Source of the DNA: Alkalitalea saponilacus
GTDB lineage: Bacteria > Bacteroidota > Bacteroidia > Bacteroidales > Marinilabiliaceae
NCBI RefSeq assembly: GCF_900168165.1
Contig: NZ_FUYV01000016.1
Span: forward strand, 1 to 64,000
Length of the DNA stretch: 64,000 nucleotides
Direction: 5' to 3'
Within the stretch, counting starts at the first letter, position 1; each line of letters begins with the position of its first letter. The translations under genes and the position numbers were made by a program. Positions 8,364 to 19,787 of the stretch are shown here, one piece after another. A model generated the notes under the pieces. It was given only the letters and a program-made list of their open reading frames with translations. It made no database searches and was not told the origin of the DNA.

Positions 8364-8840
8364 ATGAGAAAAAGTAAACCAAAAAAGCGGGTACTGCTGC
8401 CCGATCCCAAGTTTAACGATACTCTGGTAACTCAATTCGTGAATAACCTGATGTTAGACGGGAAAAAATCCATTGCTTATACCATTTTCTATTCTGCTCT
8501 TGATTTGATGAAAGATAAAGCAGAAAAAGAGGGTAAACCAGCCCTTGAGATGTGGAAAAAAGCACTTGAAAACATTACCCCTTCTGTTGAGGTAAAAAGT
8601 CGCCGTGTGGGAGGTGCCACATTCCAGGTTCCTACCGAAATACGTTCCGAGCGTAAAGTGTCATATAGCATGAAGAATATGATTCTTTTCGCACGTAAAA
8701 GAAGCGGAAAGTCTATGGCTGAAAAACTGTCCGCTGAAATTGTTGCTGCATATAATCAGGAAGGCGGCGCTTACAAGAAGAAGGAAGACATGCATAAAAT
8801 GGCTGAAGCCAACCGCGCTTTTGCTCATTTCAGATTTTAA
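8364..8840 (+). CDS. rpsG: Ribosomal protein S7
   Basis: A 158-residue primary 16S rRNA binder that nucleates assembly of the 30S head. [19 protein letters not shown] at the start, [11 protein letters not shown] in the middle and [10 protein letters not shown] at the end are diagnostic. In E. coli S7 represses the str operon through the S12-S7 spacer; here the 116-base spacer before it is in the right place for the same, although I did not identify a matching fold. It is followed by fusA after 24 bases. Confidence 0.98.
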   Translation: MRKSKPKKRVLLPDPKFNDTLVTQFVNNLMLDGKKSIAYTIFYSALDLMKDKAEKEGKPALEMWKKALENITPSVEVKSRRVGGATFQVPTEIRSERKVSYSMKNMILFARKRSGKSMAEKLSAEIVAAYNQEGGAYKKKEDMHKMAEANRAFAHFRF

Positions 8841-8864
8841 TAATCAGTTGATTGAGATAGACAA

Positions 8865-10973
8865 ATGGCAAGAGATTTAAAATATACGAGGAACATTGGA
8901 ATTATGGCTCACATTGATGCCGGAAAAACAACCACCACTGAGCGGATTTTGTTTTATACCGGTATCACTCACAAGCTGGGAGAAACCCATGATGGCTCTG
9001 CCACCATGGACTGGATGGAGCAGGAGCAGGAGAGAGGTATCACCATTACCTCTGCGGCCATAAGTACCCAATGGAATTACAACAACGAAGAGTATAAAGT
9101 CAACATCATTGATACGCCGGGACACGTTGACTTTACTGTAGAGGTTGAGCGTTCACTGAGAATTCTTGATGGCGCTGTTGCTCTTTTTTGTGCTGTAGGA
9201 GGTGTTGAACCACAGTCGGAAACTGTTTGGAGACAAGCTAACAAATACGGGGTGCCTCGTATTGGTTTTGTTAACAAAATGGACCGTTCAGGAGCCAATT
9301 TCTTTGAAGTTGTACGTCAGGTGAAGGAAGTATTAGGTGCGAATCCCGTACCTCTTCAGATTCCAATCGGTGCAGAAGAAACCTTCCGTGGAGTTGTTGA
9401 CTTGTTAGACAACAAAGCTGTGGTTTGGTACGATGATGATGTACTTGGACAGCGTTATGAGTTGGAAGCAATTCCTGCTGATATGGTTGACGAGGTTAAT
9501 GAGTGGAGAGGAAAACTTATTGAAGCTGTTGCTGAATATGATGACACGCTAATGGAGAAGTTTTTTGACGATCCCGACTCAATCACTCCGGAAGAATTAA
9601 TCGAGGTAACCCGTAAGGCTGTTGTGGACATGAAAATTGTTCCAATGCTTTGCGGTTCTGCATTTAAGAATAAAGGAGTTCAGCGTTTGCTTGATGCCGT
9701 CATTCGTTACCTGCCTTCACCAAATGATGTAGGCGAAATTGAAGGAACCAATCCTAAAACGGATAAAACCGAATCCCGTCCACACGAGGAAGATGCACCT
9801 TTTACTGCATTGGCATTCAAAATTGCTACTGATCCTTTTGTTGGTCGTTTGGCATTTATGCGTGTATATTCAGGTAAGCTTGAGGCAGGTTCTTATGTAT
9901 ATAACACCAGAAGCGAAAAGAAAGAGCGTATTTCACGTCTTTACCAGATGAAATCCAATAAGCAGATGCCAATTGAGAGCATTTCTGCCGGAGATATTTG
10001 CGCAGGTGTTGGTTTCAAAGATATCCGTACCGGAGATACTCTATGTGATGAGAAACATCCAATTGTTTTGGAATCTATGGATTTTCCGGAACCTGTTATT
10101 GGAATCTCTGTTGAGCCCAAGAGCCAGAAGGATATGGATAAGCTGGGAACTGGTTTGAGTAAACTGGCAGAAGAAGATCCAACCTTTAGAGTACATACCG
10201 ATCAGGATAGTGGTCAAACTGTAATTAGTGGTATGGGTGAGCTTCACCTTGAAATCATCATCGACCGTTTGAAACGCGAATTTAAGGTAGAGTGTAATCA
10301 GGGACGTCCTCAGGTTGCATATAAGGAGTCTATTAGCCAGACTGTTGACCACAGAGAAGTTTTCAAAAAGCAGACTGGTGGTCGTGGTAAATTTGCCGAC
10401 ATCATTGTCAAAGTAGGACCTGTTGATGAAGGAAAAGAAGGTCTTCAGTTCAATGATCTGGTTAAGGGTGGTAATATTCCGAAAGAATACATTCCTTCAG
10501 TTCAAAAAGGTTTCCAGAACGCTATGCAAAATGGTGTTTTAGCCGGATTCCCGGTTGAGAACCTTAAAGTGGAGTTGTTGGATGGTTCATTTCACCCTGT
10601 TGACTCTGATCAACTTTCATTTGAAATCTGTGCACGTCAGGCATTTAAGACTGCCTGTGCAAAAGCTAAGCCGACTCTGCTTGAGCCTATCATGAGGGTT
10701 GAAGTGGTAACGCCTGAAGAATATATGGGTGATATCATTGGCGACTTCAACAAACGTAGAGGCCAGGTTGAAGGAATGGAATCAAAGGCAGGAGCCCGAG
10801 TTGTTAAAGCCAGAGTTCCTCTGTCTGAGATGTTCGGATATGTTACTGCATTGCGTACCATTTCATCAGGTCGAGCAACTTCGTCCATGGAATTTTCTCA
10901 TTACGAAGAAGTATCCAAGGCTATTGCCACTGAAGTTGTAAAAGAAGCTAAGGGTAAAGTTGAATTATTGTAA
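8865..10973 (+). CDS. fusA: Elongation factor G
   Basis: A 702-residue GTPase that drives translocation on the ribosome. G1 is AHIDAGKTT, the switch II block is DTPGHVDF and G4 is NKMD, all intact; the five EF-G domains follow in normal order and length. In the classical str operon tuf would follow, but here rpsJ comes next after 22 bases, so EF-Tu must be encoded elsewhere, a usual arrangement in Bacteroidota. Confidence 0.98.
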   Translation: MARDLKYTRNIGIMAHIDAGKTTTTERILFYTGITHKLGETHDGSATMDWMEQEQERGITITSAAISTQWNYNNEEYKVNIIDTPGHVDFTVEVERSLRILDGAVALFCAVGGVEPQSETVWRQANKYGVPRIGFVNKMDRSGANFFEVVRQVKEVLGANPVPLQIPIGAEETFRGVVDLLDNKAVVWYDDDVLGQRYELEAIPADMVDEVNEWRGKLIEAVAEYDDTLMEKFFDDPDSITPEELIEVTRKAVVDMKIVPMLCGSAFKNKGVQRLLDAVIRYLPSPNDVGEIEGTNPKTDKTESRPHEEDAPFTALAFKIATDPFVGRLAFMRVYSGKLEAGSYVYNTRSEKKERISRLYQMKSNKQMPIESISAGDICAGVGFKDIRTGDTLCDEKHPIVLESMDFPEPVIGISVEPKSQKDMDKLGTGLSKLAEEDPTFRVHTDQDSGQTVISGMGELHLEIIIDRLKREFKVECNQGRPQVAYKESISQTVDHREVFKKQTGGRGKFADIIVKVGPVDEGKEGLQFNDLVKGGNIPKEYIPSVQKGFQNAMQNGVLAGFPVENLKVELLDGSFHPVDSDQLSFEICARQAFKTACAKAKPTLLEPIMRVEVVTPEEYMGDIIGDFNKRRGQVEGMESKAGARVVKARVPLSEMFGYVTALRTISSGRATSSMEFSHYEEVSKAIATEVVKEAKGKVELL

Positions 10974-10995
10974 GAACTCTTTCGCATATACCATT

Positions 10996-11301
10996 ATGAA
11001 TCAAAAAATAAGAATTAAACTGAAATCATACGATCACAATTTGGTAGATAAATCTGCTGAGAAGATCGTAAAAACGGTAAAGAGCACAGGTGCTGTTGTT
11101 AGCGGCCCCATTCCATTGCCAACTCACAAAAGAGTATTTACCGTTTTGCGCGCCACCTTCGTCAATAAAAAATCAAGAGAACAGTTCCAGTTGTCAAACT
11201 ATAAGCGGCTGATTGACATCTACAGTTCTACTGCAAAAACCATTGACGCTCTTATGAAGTTAGAACTTCCCAGCGGTGTGGAAGTAGAAATAAAAGTGTG
11301 A
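10996..11301 (+). CDS. rpsJ: Ribosomal protein S10 (NusE)
   Basis: A 101-residue protein of the 30S head that also serves in NusB-NusE antitermination. [22 protein letters not shown] and [16 protein letters not shown] are diagnostic. The frame is open back to 10960, inside fusA, but the ATG at 10996 matches the family start (MNQKIRIKL). First gene of the S10 block, with no separate terminator or promoter visible between fusA and it. Confidence 0.97.
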   Translation: MNQKIRIKLKSYDHNLVDKSAEKIVKTVKSTGAVVSGPIPLPTHKRVFTVLRATFVNKKSREQFQLSNYKRLIDIYSSTAKTIDALMKLELPSGVEVEIKV

Positions 11302-11325
11302 TAATTAATTGAAAATCGAAAAGCA

Positions 11326-11943
11326 ATGCCAGGATTAATTGGAAAAAAAATCGGAATGACATCCGTTTTCAGTGCCGATGGAAAAAATGTTCCATGCACT
11401 GTTATCGAAGCTGGGCCTTGCGTCGTTACACAGGTTAAAACGGTGGAAACCGACGGTTATGATGCCGTACAATTAGCCTACGACGAAAAAAGAGAGAAGA
11501 GTACCACCAAGCCCATGAAAGGGCATTTTCAAAAAGCAGGTACCACTCCAAAGGCCAAACTGGTTGAATTCAAAGATTTCGAGCAAGAGTTCAAACCGGG
11601 TGACGTAGTCACCGTTGACATGATATCGGAAGATACGTTTGTGGACGTATGCGGTATCTCTAAAGGGAAAGGTTTTCAAGGCGTTGTAAAACGCCATGGT
11701 TTCCGTGGGGTAGGAGATGCTACTCACGGTCAGCATAACCGTTTGAGAGCTCCCGGATCGTTAGGTGCTTCTTCATATCCTTCAAGAGTATTTAAGGGAA
11801 TGAGAATGGCCGGAAGAACCGGAGGCGACAGGGTTAAAGTTGAAAACCTACGAGTGTTAAAAGTGATTCCCGAAAGCAATCTGTTATTAATCAAAGGATC
11901 TGTGCCGGGCGCGAAAGGGTCATATCTAATTATTGAAGTGTAA
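11326..11943 (+). CDS. rplC: Ribosomal protein L3
   Basis: A 205-residue protein that binds early to 23S rRNA near the peptidyl transferase centre. [13 protein letters not shown] at the N-terminus and the loop [15 protein letters not shown] near the C-terminus are typical, as is the [15 protein letters not shown]-type extension. Its stop codon overlaps the ATG of rplD by one base (TAATG), which suggests coupled translation of L3 and L4. Confidence 0.98.
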   Translation: MPGLIGKKIGMTSVFSADGKNVPCTVIEAGPCVVTQVKTVETDGYDAVQLAYDEKREKSTTKPMKGHFQKAGTTPKAKLVEFKDFEQEFKPGDVVTVDMISEDTFVDVCGISKGKGFQGVVKRHGFRGVGDATHGQHNRLRAPGSLGASSYPSRVFKGMRMAGRTGGDRVKVENLRVLKVIPESNLLLIKGSVPGAKGSYLIIEV

Positions 11944-12572
11944 TGGAACTGAATATATTAAACATCAACGGAGAAGATACCGGCAGAAAAATTGAGTTGC
12001 CTGATTCAGTTTTTGCTATTGAACCCAACGACCACGCCATTTATCTTGATGTAAAACAGTATCTGGCCAATAATCGTCAGGGTACTCATAAAGCCAAAGA
12101 GCGAAATGAGATTGCCGGGAGTACCAAAAAGATCAAGAAACAAAAAGGAACAGGTACTGCCAGAGCTGGTAGTATTAAAAGTCCTGTGTTTAGAGGCGGA
12201 GGCCGCATTTTTGGCCCCCGACCACGTAACTACAGCTTTAAATTGAATAAAAAGCTAAAAAGATTGGCGCGTTTATCTGCCCTTTCATATAAGGCTAAAA
12301 ACAATTCAATAGTAGTTGTTGAGGACTTTTCTATGGAAGTTCCAAAAACCAGCGAATTCAATAACATCCGTAAAAATCTAAAACTTGACGGAACACGTTC
12401 ATTGCTGGTGTTGAAAGAGATGGATCGTAATGTTTTTCTTTCTTCCCGGAACATTCAGAGAGCAGAAGTATCTGTTGCTTCAGGACTAAATACTTACAGC
12501 ATCATGAAAGCAAATTCATTGGTGTTGACTGAAAGTTCTGTAGAGCAAATCGGTAAACTATTTAATGAATAA
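11943..12572 (+). CDS. rplD: Ribosomal protein L4
   Basis: A 209-residue protein lining the peptide exit tunnel. The conserved tunnel loop is seen as [13 protein letters not shown] and [15 protein letters not shown]. In E. coli L4 represses the S10 operon at transcription and translation; whether it does here is unknown because no S10-type leader is recognisable. It overlaps rplC by one base. Confidence 0.98.
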   Translation: MELNILNINGEDTGRKIELPDSVFAIEPNDHAIYLDVKQYLANNRQGTHKAKERNEIAGSTKKIKKQKGTGTARAGSIKSPVFRGGGRIFGPRPRNYSFKLNKKLKRLARLSALSYKAKNNSIVVVEDFSMEVPKTSEFNNIRKNLKLDGTRSLLVLKEMDRNVFLSSRNIQRAEVSVASGLNTYSIMKANSLVLTESSVEQIGKLFNE

Positions 12573-12583
12573 GGAGATCAGTC

Positions 12584-12874
12584 ATGGATGTTATTGTAAA
12601 ACCCATAGTCACTGAGAAGATGACCCAACAGGGAGAAGCCCTGAACAGATACGGCTTTATTGTTAAGGATCGCGTAAGCAAGTCCGAAATCAAAAAAGCA
12701 GTAGAAGAGATGTACGATGTTACTGTTGCGACTATAAATACGATGCGTTATAGCGGTAAATTAAAAACCCGTTATACAAAAGGCGGAATTCTTTCCGGAC
12801 GTACCGCATCATACAAAAAGGCAATTGTAACATTAGCCGAAGGAGATAAAATTGATTTTTATAGCAATATCTAA
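12584..12874 (+). CDS. rplW: Ribosomal protein L23
   Basis: A 96-residue protein at the tunnel exit that docks trigger factor and SRP. It opens with [12 protein letters not shown], and the family loop around [11 protein letters not shown] is present. AAGGAG at 12571-12576, seven bases before the ATG, is a good Shine-Dalgarno sequence, which is uncommon in this phylum and overlaps the rplD stop. Confidence 0.97.
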   Translation: MDVIVKPIVTEKMTQQGEALNRYGFIVKDRVSKSEIKKAVEEMYDVTVATINTMRYSGKLKTRYTKGGILSGRTASYKKAIVTLAEGDKIDFYSNI

Positions 12875-12879
12875 TCAAA

Positions 12880-13704
<825 letters not shown>

Positions 13705-13724
13705 CCGCTTAATTATTTGAGATT

Positions 13725-13994
13725 ATGAGCAGATCATTAAAAAAAGGCCCTTTTATCGATTATAAACTGGAACGTAAGGTTTTAACCATGAACGATTCCG
13801 GTAAAAAATCAGTAATTAAGACATGGGCCAGGGCATCAATGATTTCACCTGATTTTGTAGGACATACCATAGCAGTTCATAACGGAAATAAATTTATTCC
13901 TGTATATGTTACTGAAAATATGGTTGGTCATAAACTGGGTGAATTTGCCCCGACACGAACATATCGTGGTCACGCAGGTAATAAAAAGAAATAA
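13725..13994 (+). CDS. rpsS: Ribosomal protein S19
   Basis: An 89-residue 30S head protein. [11 protein letters not shown] at the start, [22 protein letters not shown] in the middle and [11 protein letters not shown] at the end are family signatures. It is 20 bases after rplB and 34 bases before rplV. Confidence 0.98.
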   Translation: MSRSLKKGPFIDYKLERKVLTMNDSGKKSVIKTWARASMISPDFVGHTIAVHNGNKFIPVYVTENMVGHKLGEFAPTRTYRGHAGNKKK

Positions 13995-14028
13995 TACCTG
14001 AAAGTGTTAATATTTTAATGCAAAAACA

Positions 14029-14445
14029 ATGGGTGCAAGAAAAAGAATAAAATCCGAACAACGAAAAGAAGCCAGAAAAACACAGGCTTACGCCCGCTTG
14101 CGAAATGTTCCGACGTCACCTCGCAAAATGCGCTTGGTGATTGACTTAATTCGCGGGAAAGAGGTGAATCTGGCCCTTGATATTCTAAAGTTTTCTACCA
14201 AAGAAGCTTCACGCAGGGTAGAAAAGCTCTTATTGTCCGCTGTTGCCAACTGGAAAGAGAAGAATGAGGGTGTGCGCATCGAAGATGCCAACCTTTATGT
14301 AAAAGAGGCTTACGTGGATTCAGCGAGAATTCTGAAAAGATTAAGACCTGCTCCACAAGGACGGGCACACAGAATCCGTAAAAGATCCAACCACGTGACT
14401 TTACTCGTGGATAGCAAAGTTTCAATCGTAAACCAGGAAAATTAA
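14029..14445 (+). CDS. rplV: Ribosomal protein L22
   Basis: A 138-residue protein that extends a beta-hairpin into the exit tunnel. [20 protein letters not shown] and the hairpin block [23 protein letters not shown] are diagnostic, and there is no deletion in the hairpin of the sort linked to macrolide resistance. It is longer than the ~110-residue E. coli form, mostly through a basic N-terminal addition that is common in the phylum. Confidence 0.97.
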   Translation: MGARKRIKSEQRKEARKTQAYARLRNVPTSPRKMRLVIDLIRGKEVNLALDILKFSTKEASRRVEKLLLSAVANWKEKNEGVRIEDANLYVKEAYVDSARILKRLRPAPQGRAHRIRKRSNHVTLLVDSKVSIVNQEN

Positions 14446-14452
14446 TAGCCAG

Positions 14453-15172
14453 ATGGGACAAAAAGTAAATCCAATAAGCAACAGGTTGGGAATCATCCGC
14501 GGATGGGATTCCAACTGGTTTGGCGGAAAGAACTACGGCGATAAATTGCTGGAAGATTCTAAAATCCGTAAATATCTAAATGCTCGTTTGGCTAAAGCCA
14601 GTATTTCGCGCATTATTATTGAAAGAACTCTTAAGTTAATTACCATTACAGTTTATACCGCTCGTCCTGGTATCATCATCGGGAAAGGCGGTCAGGAGGT
14701 TGATAAGCTGAAGGAAGAGCTTAAGAAAATCACTGACAAAGAAGTTCAGATCAATATCTTTGAAGTTAAACGTCCTGAGTTGGATGCCATGATTGTTGCA
14801 AACAACATCGCACGCCAGGTAGAAGGTCGTATCGCATACCGTCGTGCCGTTAAAATGGCCATTGCATCAACCATGAGAATGGGAGCAGAAGGTATTAAGG
14901 TACAAGTTTCCGGACGTTTGAATGGTGCTGAAATGGCTCGTTCAGAAATGTATAAAGAAGGACGTACGCCTTTGCATACATTCCGCGCAGATATTGATTA
15001 TGCCAAGAGTGAAGCTCTTACAAAAACCGGACTGATTGGAATCAAAGTCTGGATTTGTAAAGGAGAAATCTATGGCAAGCCGGACTTGTCGCCAAACTTC
15101 AACGTCAAAGAAACTGGCGGCGGAGGAAAAAAAGGCGGCCAGGGAGGTGGTTTTAAAAAGAGAAGAAAGTAA
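14453..15172 (+). CDS. rpsC: Ribosomal protein S3
   Basis: A 239-residue protein at the mRNA entry pore with a type II KH domain ([19 protein letters not shown]) and a C-terminal S3 domain ([26 protein letters not shown]). The tail is a glycine/lysine-rich low-complexity run, [18 protein letters not shown]. The gene starts seven bases after rplV and is followed by rplP after 33 bases. Confidence 0.98.
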   Translation: MGQKVNPISNRLGIIRGWDSNWFGGKNYGDKLLEDSKIRKYLNARLAKASISRIIIERTLKLITITVYTARPGIIIGKGGQEVDKLKEELKKITDKEVQINIFEVKRPELDAMIVANNIARQVEGRIAYRRAVKMAIASTMRMGAEGIKVQVSGRLNGAEMARSEMYKEGRTPLHTFRADIDYAKSEALTKTGLIGIKVWICKGEIYGKPDLSPNFNVKETGGGGKKGGQGGGFKKRRK

Positions 15173-15205
15173 TCATCCGTTAACTGTTTAATCGACTTAG
15201 GAACG

Positions 15206-15637
15206 ATGTTACAACCTAAAAAAGTAAAATTTAGACGCCAACAAAAGGGAAGAATGAAAGGAATTGCTCAACGTGGGCATGAACTGGCATTCGGTTCTTT
15301 TGGAATAAAATCCCTTCAAAGTAAATGGATTACAGGTCGTCAGATAGAAGCGGCAAGGGTTGCCGTTACCCGTTATATGCAACGTCAGGGACAAATATGG
15401 ATCAGAATATTCCCGGATAAACCAATTACCAAAAAGCCAGCCGAAGTAAGGATGGGTAAAGGTAAAGGTAGTCCGGAAGGATTTGTAGCTCCTGTTACAC
15501 CCGGACGCATTCTCATCGAGTGCGATGGAGTACCTTTTAACGTAGCTAAAGAGGCATTACGCCTGGCAGCTCAAAAGCTACCCGTAACCACTAAATTTAT
15601 AGTGAGAAGGGATTTTGTTGAATCTTCAAATGCTTAA
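15206..15637 (+). CDS. rplP: Ribosomal protein L16
   Basis: A 143-residue 50S protein near the A-site t[22 protein letters not shown] at the start and the loop [22 protein letters not shown] are signatures; the conserved arginine and methionine of that loop, the site of arginine hydroxylation in E. coli, are present. rpmC begins four bases after its stop. Confidence 0.98.
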   Translation: MLQPKKVKFRRQQKGRMKGIAQRGHELAFGSFGIKSLQSKWITGRQIEAARVAVTRYMQRQGQIWIRIFPDKPITKKPAEVRMGKGKGSPEGFVAPVTPGRILIECDGVPFNVAKEALRLAAQKLPVTTKFIVRRDFVESSNA

Positions 15638-15641
15638 ACCG

Positions 15642-15839
15642 ATGAAAACTTCTGAAATTGTAGAGATGACCATCAGTGAAATTGAGGAGCGTTTGGATGC
15701 CCAAAAAGCTGAGCTGACACGCATGAAACTCAATCACCATATATCTCCATTGGAAAACCCAATGAAGATTAGAGAGACACGTAGGAACATCGCACGTATG
15801 CTGACCATTCTGCGTCAGAAACAAGTTAATGAAAAATAA
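15642..15839 (+). CDS. rpmC: Ribosomal protein L29
   Basis: A 65-residue two-helix protein at the tunnel exit beside L23. MKTSEIVEMTISEIEERL and the C-terminal RETRRNIARMLTILRQK fit the family. The frame is open back to a TTG at 15615 inside rplP, but the ATG at 15642 gives the normal length. Confidence 0.95.
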   Translation: MKTSEIVEMTISEIEERLDAQKAELTRMKLNHHISPLENPMKIRETRRNIARMLTILRQKQVNEK

Positions 15840-15848
15840 TTCAAGCAG

Positions 15849-16106
15849 ATGGAAACAAGAAACTTGAGAAAAGAACGTATTGGCGTTGTGGTGAGCGAAA
15901 AAATGGATAAAACCATTGTCGTTAGTGTTGTTGTTCGTGAAAAACACCCGATGTACGGGAAGTTTATGAAGAAAACCAAAAAGTTTTACGCGCACGACGA
16001 GCAGAACAACAGCCATGTCGGGGATACTGTTAAAATAATGGAAACCCGCCCGCTTAGTAAAACTAAACGTTGGAGATTAGTTGAAATCCTAGAAAGAGCT
16101 AAGTAA
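15849..16106 (+). CDS. rpsQ: Ribosomal protein S17
   Basis: An 85-residue OB-fold primary 16S binder. [19 protein letters not shown] at the start and [20 protein letters not shown] near the end are diagnostic. Two bases separate it from rplN, so translation is probably coupled. Confidence 0.97.
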   Translation: METRNLRKERIGVVVSEKMDKTIVVSVVVREKHPMYGKFMKKTKKFYAHDEQNNSHVGDTVKIMETRPLSKTKRWRLVEILERAK

Positions 16107-16108
16107 TC

Positions 16109-16474
16109 ATGATACAGCAAGAATCCAGATTAGGCGTTGCCGATAACAGCGGTGCAAAAGAAGTTTTATGTATTCGTGTTCTTGGAGGAACAGGACGCAG
16201 ATATGCTTCAGTTGGAGATCGCATAGTGGTAACGGTTAAGAGTGCTGTTCCCTCTTCAGATATGAAAAAGGGAACAATTAGTAAAGCCGTTGTAGTGCGT
16301 ACAAAAAAAGAGGTTAGAAGAGCTGACGGATCATATATCCGTTTTGACGATAACGCCTGTGTACTGCTAAACAACGTCGGAGAAATGAGAGGAACCCGTA
16401 TTTTCGGACCTGTTCCCCGTGAATTACGCGAAGGATACATGAAAATTGTATCTCTGGCACCAGAAGTGCTTTAA
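16109..16474 (+). CDS. rplN: Ribosomal protein L14
   Basis: A 121-residue five-stranded barrel protein at the subunit interface. [19 protein letters not shown] and [14 protein letters not shown] are family signatures. First gene of the part that corresponds to the E. coli spc operon, but here it follows rpsQ by two bases with no promoter between them. Confidence 0.98.
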   Translation: MIQQESRLGVADNSGAKEVLCIRVLGGTGRRYASVGDRIVVTVKSAVPSSDMKKGTISKAVVVRTKKEVRRADGSYIRFDDNACVLLNNVGEMRGTRIFGPVPRELREGYMKIVSLAPEVL

Positions 16475-16495
16475 TCTATAAAGATTTAATCAGCA

Positions 16496-16816
16496 ATGGG
16501 AAAATTACATATTAAAAAAGGCGATATAGTTGTTGTTAACGCCGGAACAAGCAAAGGGATGGAAGGAAAAGTCCTGGAAGTGTTCCCCGAAAAGCAACGT
16601 GCTATTGTTGAAGGCGTCAATATGGTGAGTAAACACACCAAACCAAACGCCGAAAACCCACAGGGAGGCATTCTTAAGAAGGAAGCTCCCGTTCATATCT
16701 CAAATCTGAATTTGAAAGATCCTTCTTCGGGTAAAGCAACCCGCATCGGACGCAGATTAGGAGATGATGGAAAATTGGTTCGTTATTCTAAAAAGTCAGG
16801 AGAGGAGATCAAGTAA
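16496..16816 (+). CDS. rplX: Ribosomal protein L24
   Basis: A 106-residue assembly-initiator protein with an N-terminal KOW motif ([22 protein letters not shown]). [14 protein letters not shown] and [15 protein letters not shown] follow as expected. Its stop overlaps the rplE ATG by one base (TAATG). Confidence 0.97.
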   Translation: MGKLHIKKGDIVVVNAGTSKGMEGKVLEVFPEKQRAIVEGVNMVSKHTKPNAENPQGGILKKEAPVHISNLNLKDPSSGKATRIGRRLGDDGKLVRYSKKSGEEIK

Positions 16817-17373
16817 TGAGCTATACACCAAGTTTAAAAACAAAGTTTCATGACGAAATTGTACCATCTCTTCAAAAAGAGTTTGGTTTCAAAAGCGTTA
16901 TGCAGGTTCCACACCTGGAAAAGATCGTGATCAACCAGGGTGTTGGTGCAGCGGTGGCAGACAAAAAACTTATTGAAACTTCAGTAAATGAACTAACTGC
17001 CATCACCGGACAAAAAGCTGTAGCTTGTCTTTCTAAAAAGGACATCTCTAACTTTAAACTAAGAAAGAAGATGCCTATTGGTGCAAAGGTTACTTTGCGT
17101 CATAATAAAATGTATGAATTTTTAGAAAGGCTTGTGAAGGTTGCTCTACCTCGTATCAGAGACTTCAAAGGTATTGAAAGTAAGCTTGATGGAAGAGGTA
17201 ACTATACCTTAGGTATTACCGAGCAAATCATTTTTCCTGAAATAAATATTGATAATGTGAGCAAGATTATGGGTATGAATATTACCTTTGTGACCTCAGG
17301 AAAAACTGATGAAGAAGCATTTGCGTTGCTTCGTGAGTTTGGATTGCCTTTTAAAAACCTAAAAAAGAATTAG
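16816..17373 (+). CDS. rplE: Ribosomal protein L5
   Basis: A 185-residue 5S rRNA-binding protein of the central protuberance. [17 protein letters not shown] near the N-terminus and [20 protein letters not shown] in the second half are diagnostic. In E. coli the L24-L5 junction carries the S8 repressor site; the one-base overlap here leaves only coding sequence for any such site. Confidence 0.98.
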   Translation: MSYTPSLKTKFHDEIVPSLQKEFGFKSVMQVPHLEKIVINQGVGAAVADKKLIETSVNELTAITGQKAVACLSKKDISNFKLRKKMPIGAKVTLRHNKMYEFLERLVKVALPRIRDFKGIESKLDGRGNYTLGITEQIIFPEINIDNVSKIMGMNITFVTSGKTDEEAFALLREFGLPFKNLKKN

Positions 17374-17377
17374 TTAT

Positions 17378-17647
17378 ATGGCAAAGGAATCAATGAAAGC
17401 CCGGGAAGTTAAAAGGGCCAAACTTGTTGCCAAATATGCAGATAAGAGAGCAAGGCTAAAAGAAGAGGGAGACTATGAAGGGTTGCAGAAACTTCCTAAA
17501 AACGCCTCGCCTGTTAGAATGCATAACAGATGTAAACTGACTGGTCGTCCTAAAGGATATATGAGACAGTTTGGTCTGAGTCGTATCACATTCCGTGAAA
17601 TGGCTGCAGCAGGTTTAATACCGGGAGTAAAAAAGGCCAGCTGGTAA
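17378..17647 (+). CDS. rpsN: Ribosomal protein S14 (zinc-independent long form)
   Basis: An 89-residue S14 of the long, cysteine-poor type. The family end [23 protein letters not shown] is clear. Only one cysteine is present ([12 protein letters not shown]), so the CxxC...CxxC zinc site of the 61-residue form is absent. It is followed by a 60-base spacer with a GC-rich hairpin. Confidence 0.97.
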   Translation: MAKESMKAREVKRAKLVAKYADKRARLKEEGDYEGLQKLPKNASPVRMHNRCKLTGRPKGYMRQFGLSRITFREMAAAGLIPGVKKASW

Positions 17648-17666
17648 CAGTTGGTAAGTATTAAAT

Positions 17667-17691
17667 ATTGTCCCGGCTTGCCGGGATCAAT
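17667..17691. repeat. GC-rich hairpin before rpsH
   Basis: TCCCGGC (17671-17677), loop TT, GCCGGGA (17680-17686), extended by ATTG/CAAT across one bulge. It lies in the rpsN-rpsH spacer, 17 bases before the rpsH ATG. No T-run follows, so it should not terminate. It may be a translational control element or a dispersed palindrome. Confidence 0.6.
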
Positions 17692-17707
17692 TTAAACTTA
17701 ATTTAAA

Positions 17708-18103
17708 ATGACAGATCCAGTAGCGGATTTCCTGACACGAATCAGGAATGCCATCATGGCACGACATAAGGTTGTTGAGGTTCCTGCCTCTAACCTTAAA
17801 AGGGAAATGACCAAAATCCTTTATGACAAAGGATACATTCTCAATTACAAATTCCTTGAGGATGGAAAACAGGGAATTATTAAAATCGCTCTTAAGTATG
17901 ATCCGGTATCCAAAATACCGGCCATCAAACATCTGAGCCGTGTATCATCTCCAGGGTTGCGCAGATATACCGGTTACAAGACTGTTCCCCGAGTACTTAA
18001 CGGACTAGGAGTAGCGATTCTTTCCACTTCTAAAGGTGTAATGACCGATAAAGAAGCAAGGAATGAGAAAGTAGGTGGTGAAGTATTGTGTTACGTTTAT
18101 TAA
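17708..18103 (+). CDS. rpsH: Ribosomal protein S8
   Basis: A 131-residue primary 16S binder and, in E. coli, the spc-operon repressor. TDPVADFLTRIRNAI at the N-terminus and GVAILSTSKGVMTDKEAR near the C-terminus are diagnostic. The hairpin at 17667-17691 directly before it is a candidate control site. Confidence 0.98.
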   Translation: MTDPVADFLTRIRNAIMARHKVVEVPASNLKREMTKILYDKGYILNYKFLEDGKQGIIKIALKYDPVSKIPAIKHLSRVSSPGLRRYTGYKTVPRVLNGLGVAILSTSKGVMTDKEARNEKVGGEVLCYVY

Positions 18104-18106
18104 AAA

Positions 18107-18112
18107 AGGAGG
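18107..18112 (+). promoter_or_regulatory. Full Shine-Dalgarno sequence before rplF
   Basis: AGGAGG, six bases before the rplF ATG. Genes in this phylum rarely have such a site, and most others in this superoperon lack it. Confidence 0.75.
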
Positions 18113-18118
18113 ATTGTT

Positions 18119-18670
18119 ATGTCAAGGATAGGAAAAGCACCCATCAGCATACCCGCCGGCGTAAACGTAACGGTGAAGGATAACTTGGTTACTGTTAAAG
18201 GACCAAAAGGAGAACTTCAACAGGAGATTCACCCTGAGATGAAAGTAGAAATCAATGACGGTGTTCTCAGTGTAGAACGTCCTTCTGAGGAGAAAAGTTT
18301 TAAATCATTACATGGTTTATATCGCTCACTTATCAACAACATGGTGGTAGGTGTATCAGAAGGTTACCAAAAGAAACTTGAACTAGTAGGTGTTGGTTAT
18401 CGTGCCGCTTCTACTGGACAAATTCTTGAACTATCACTGGGATATTCACATGCCATTCATATACAGTTGCCTAAAGAAATTAAAGTGGAAGCTGTTACCG
18501 ACCGGAAAAGTAATCCGATCATAACACTTGAATCCATCGATAAACAACTCTTAGGGCAGGTTTGTGCCAAGATTCGTTCATTGCGTAAACCAGAGCCATA
18601 CAAAGGCAAAGGTATCCGCTTTGTGGGTGAAGTGATTAGGCGTAAGGCCGGAAAGAGTGCAAAAGTTTAA
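18119..18670 (+). CDS. rplF: Ribosomal protein L6
   Basis: A 183-residue protein near the sarcin-ricin loop. MSRIGKAPISIPAGVNV at the start and KIRSLRKPEPYKGKGIRFVGE near the end are diagnostic. It is 15 bases after rpsH and has an unusually strong Shine-Dalgarno sequence at 18107-18112. Confidence 0.98.
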   Translation: MSRIGKAPISIPAGVNVTVKDNLVTVKGPKGELQQEIHPEMKVEINDGVLSVERPSEEKSFKSLHGLYRSLINNMVVGVSEGYQKKLELVGVGYRAASTGQILELSLGYSHAIHIQLPKEIKVEAVTDRKSNPIITLESIDKQLLGQVCAKIRSLRKPEPYKGKGIRFVGEVIRRKAGKSAKV

Positions 18671-18688
18671 TTTGATTAATTTAGTGTT

Positions 18689-19045
18689 ATGGCTTTTTCA
18701 AAATTAGATAGGCGATTAAAAATAAAGAGACGCGTCCGCAGTAAAGTAAAGGGCACTTCAGACAGACCCCGGATGAGCGTTTTTAGAAGCAATAAGGAGA
18801 TCTCAGTGCAGATTGTTGATGACCTCAAAGGCAGTACACTTGTTGCTGCATCTTCACTGATCAAAGATATTGCCGAACAAAAAGGAACCAAAACAGATAA
18901 GGCAGCTCTGGTTGGAAAACTAATTGCTGAGCGTGCTAAAACCGCAGGTATCGAATCAGTAGTATTCGATCGTAACGGGTATCTGTATCACGGTAGAGTA
19001 AAACAATTAGCGGATGCTGCTCGCGAGGCAGGTCTTAAATTCTAA
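18689..19045 (+). CDS. rplR: Ribosomal protein L18
   Basis: A 118-residue 5S rRNA-binding protein. [25 protein letters not shown] and the end [18 protein letters not shown] are diagnostic. Seven bases separate it from rpsE. Confidence 0.98.
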   Translation: MAFSKLDRRLKIKRRVRSKVKGTSDRPRMSVFRSNKEISVQIVDDLKGSTLVAASSLIKDIAEQKGTKTDKAALVGKLIAERAKTAGIESVVFDRNGYLYHGRVKQLADAAREAGLKF

Positions 19046-19052
19046 AAATATT

Positions 19053-19571
19053 ATGGCAGGAAATACAAAAAGAGTTCGTACAACTAACGACCTTGAATTG
19101 AAAGACAGATTGGTGGCCATTAACAGGGTAACCAAAGTAACTAAAGGGGGTAGAACTTTCAGCTTCTCAGCCATTGTTGTTGTAGGTAACGAAAACGGCA
19201 TTGTAGGTTGGGGACTTGGTAAAGCCAATGAAGTTACCACCGCCATTGCCAAAGGAGTGGAAGCCGCTAAAAAGAACCTGGTTAAAGTTCCTATTGTTAA
19301 CGGAACCATACCTCACCAACAAGCTTTTCAATATGGTGGAGCCAGAGTTTTTATGAAACCAGCTTCTCATGGTACCGGACTGGTAGCAGGAGGTGCGATG
19401 CGTGCGGTACTTGAAAGTGCCGGTGTTATCGACGTTCTTGCAAAGTCTAAAGGTTCATCCAACCCTCACAACCTTGTTAAAGCAACAATTGAGGCGTTAT
19501 GTGAAATGAGAGACGCTCATACTGTGGCTCAACACAGAGGAGTAACTCTTGATAAAGTGTTTAACGGTTAA
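19053..19571 (+). CDS. rpsE: Ribosomal protein S5
   Basis: A 172-residue 30S protein involved in accuracy and mRNA unwinding. The N-terminal double-stranded-RNA-binding-like domain ([35 protein letters not shown]) and the C-terminal [15 protein letters not shown] are typical. The frame opens at 19014 within rplR, but the ATG at 19053 gives the family N-terminus. Confidence 0.97.
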   Translation: MAGNTKRVRTTNDLELKDRLVAINRVTKVTKGGRTFSFSAIVVVGNENGIVGWGLGKANEVTTAIAKGVEAAKKNLVKVPIVNGTIPHQQAFQYGGARVFMKPASHGTGLVAGGAMRAVLESAGVIDVLAKSKGSSNPHNLVKATIEALCEMRDAHTVAQHRGVTLDKVFNG

Positions 19572-19582
19572 GTTATTTAGAA

Positions 19583-19759
19583 ATGGCTAAGATAAAAGTA
19601 ACTCAAGTTAAAAGTAAAATCGGAGCAACCACACGTCAGAAAAGAACTCTGGAAGCGCTCGGTTTGAAAAAATTAAATAACACCGTAGAACATGATGACA
19701 CACCTCAAATCATGGGTATGGTGGATAAAGTGAAACACTTATTGAGTGTTGAGAAATAA
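19583..19759 (+). CDS. rpmD: Ribosomal protein L30
   Basis: A short 58-residue gene easily missed by length cut-offs. The product begins MAKIKVTQVKSKIGATTRQK and continues LEALGLKKLNNTVEH and MGMVDKVKHLLSVE, all typical of bacterial L30. It lies between rpsE (11 bases) and rplO (80 bases), its normal place in the spc order. Confidence 0.96.
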   Translation: MAKIKVTQVKSKIGATTRQKRTLEALGLKKLNNTVEHDDTPQIMGMVDKVKHLLSVEK

Positions 19760-19787
19760 TTGGTTTAACGATACTTTGAAAAACTAA

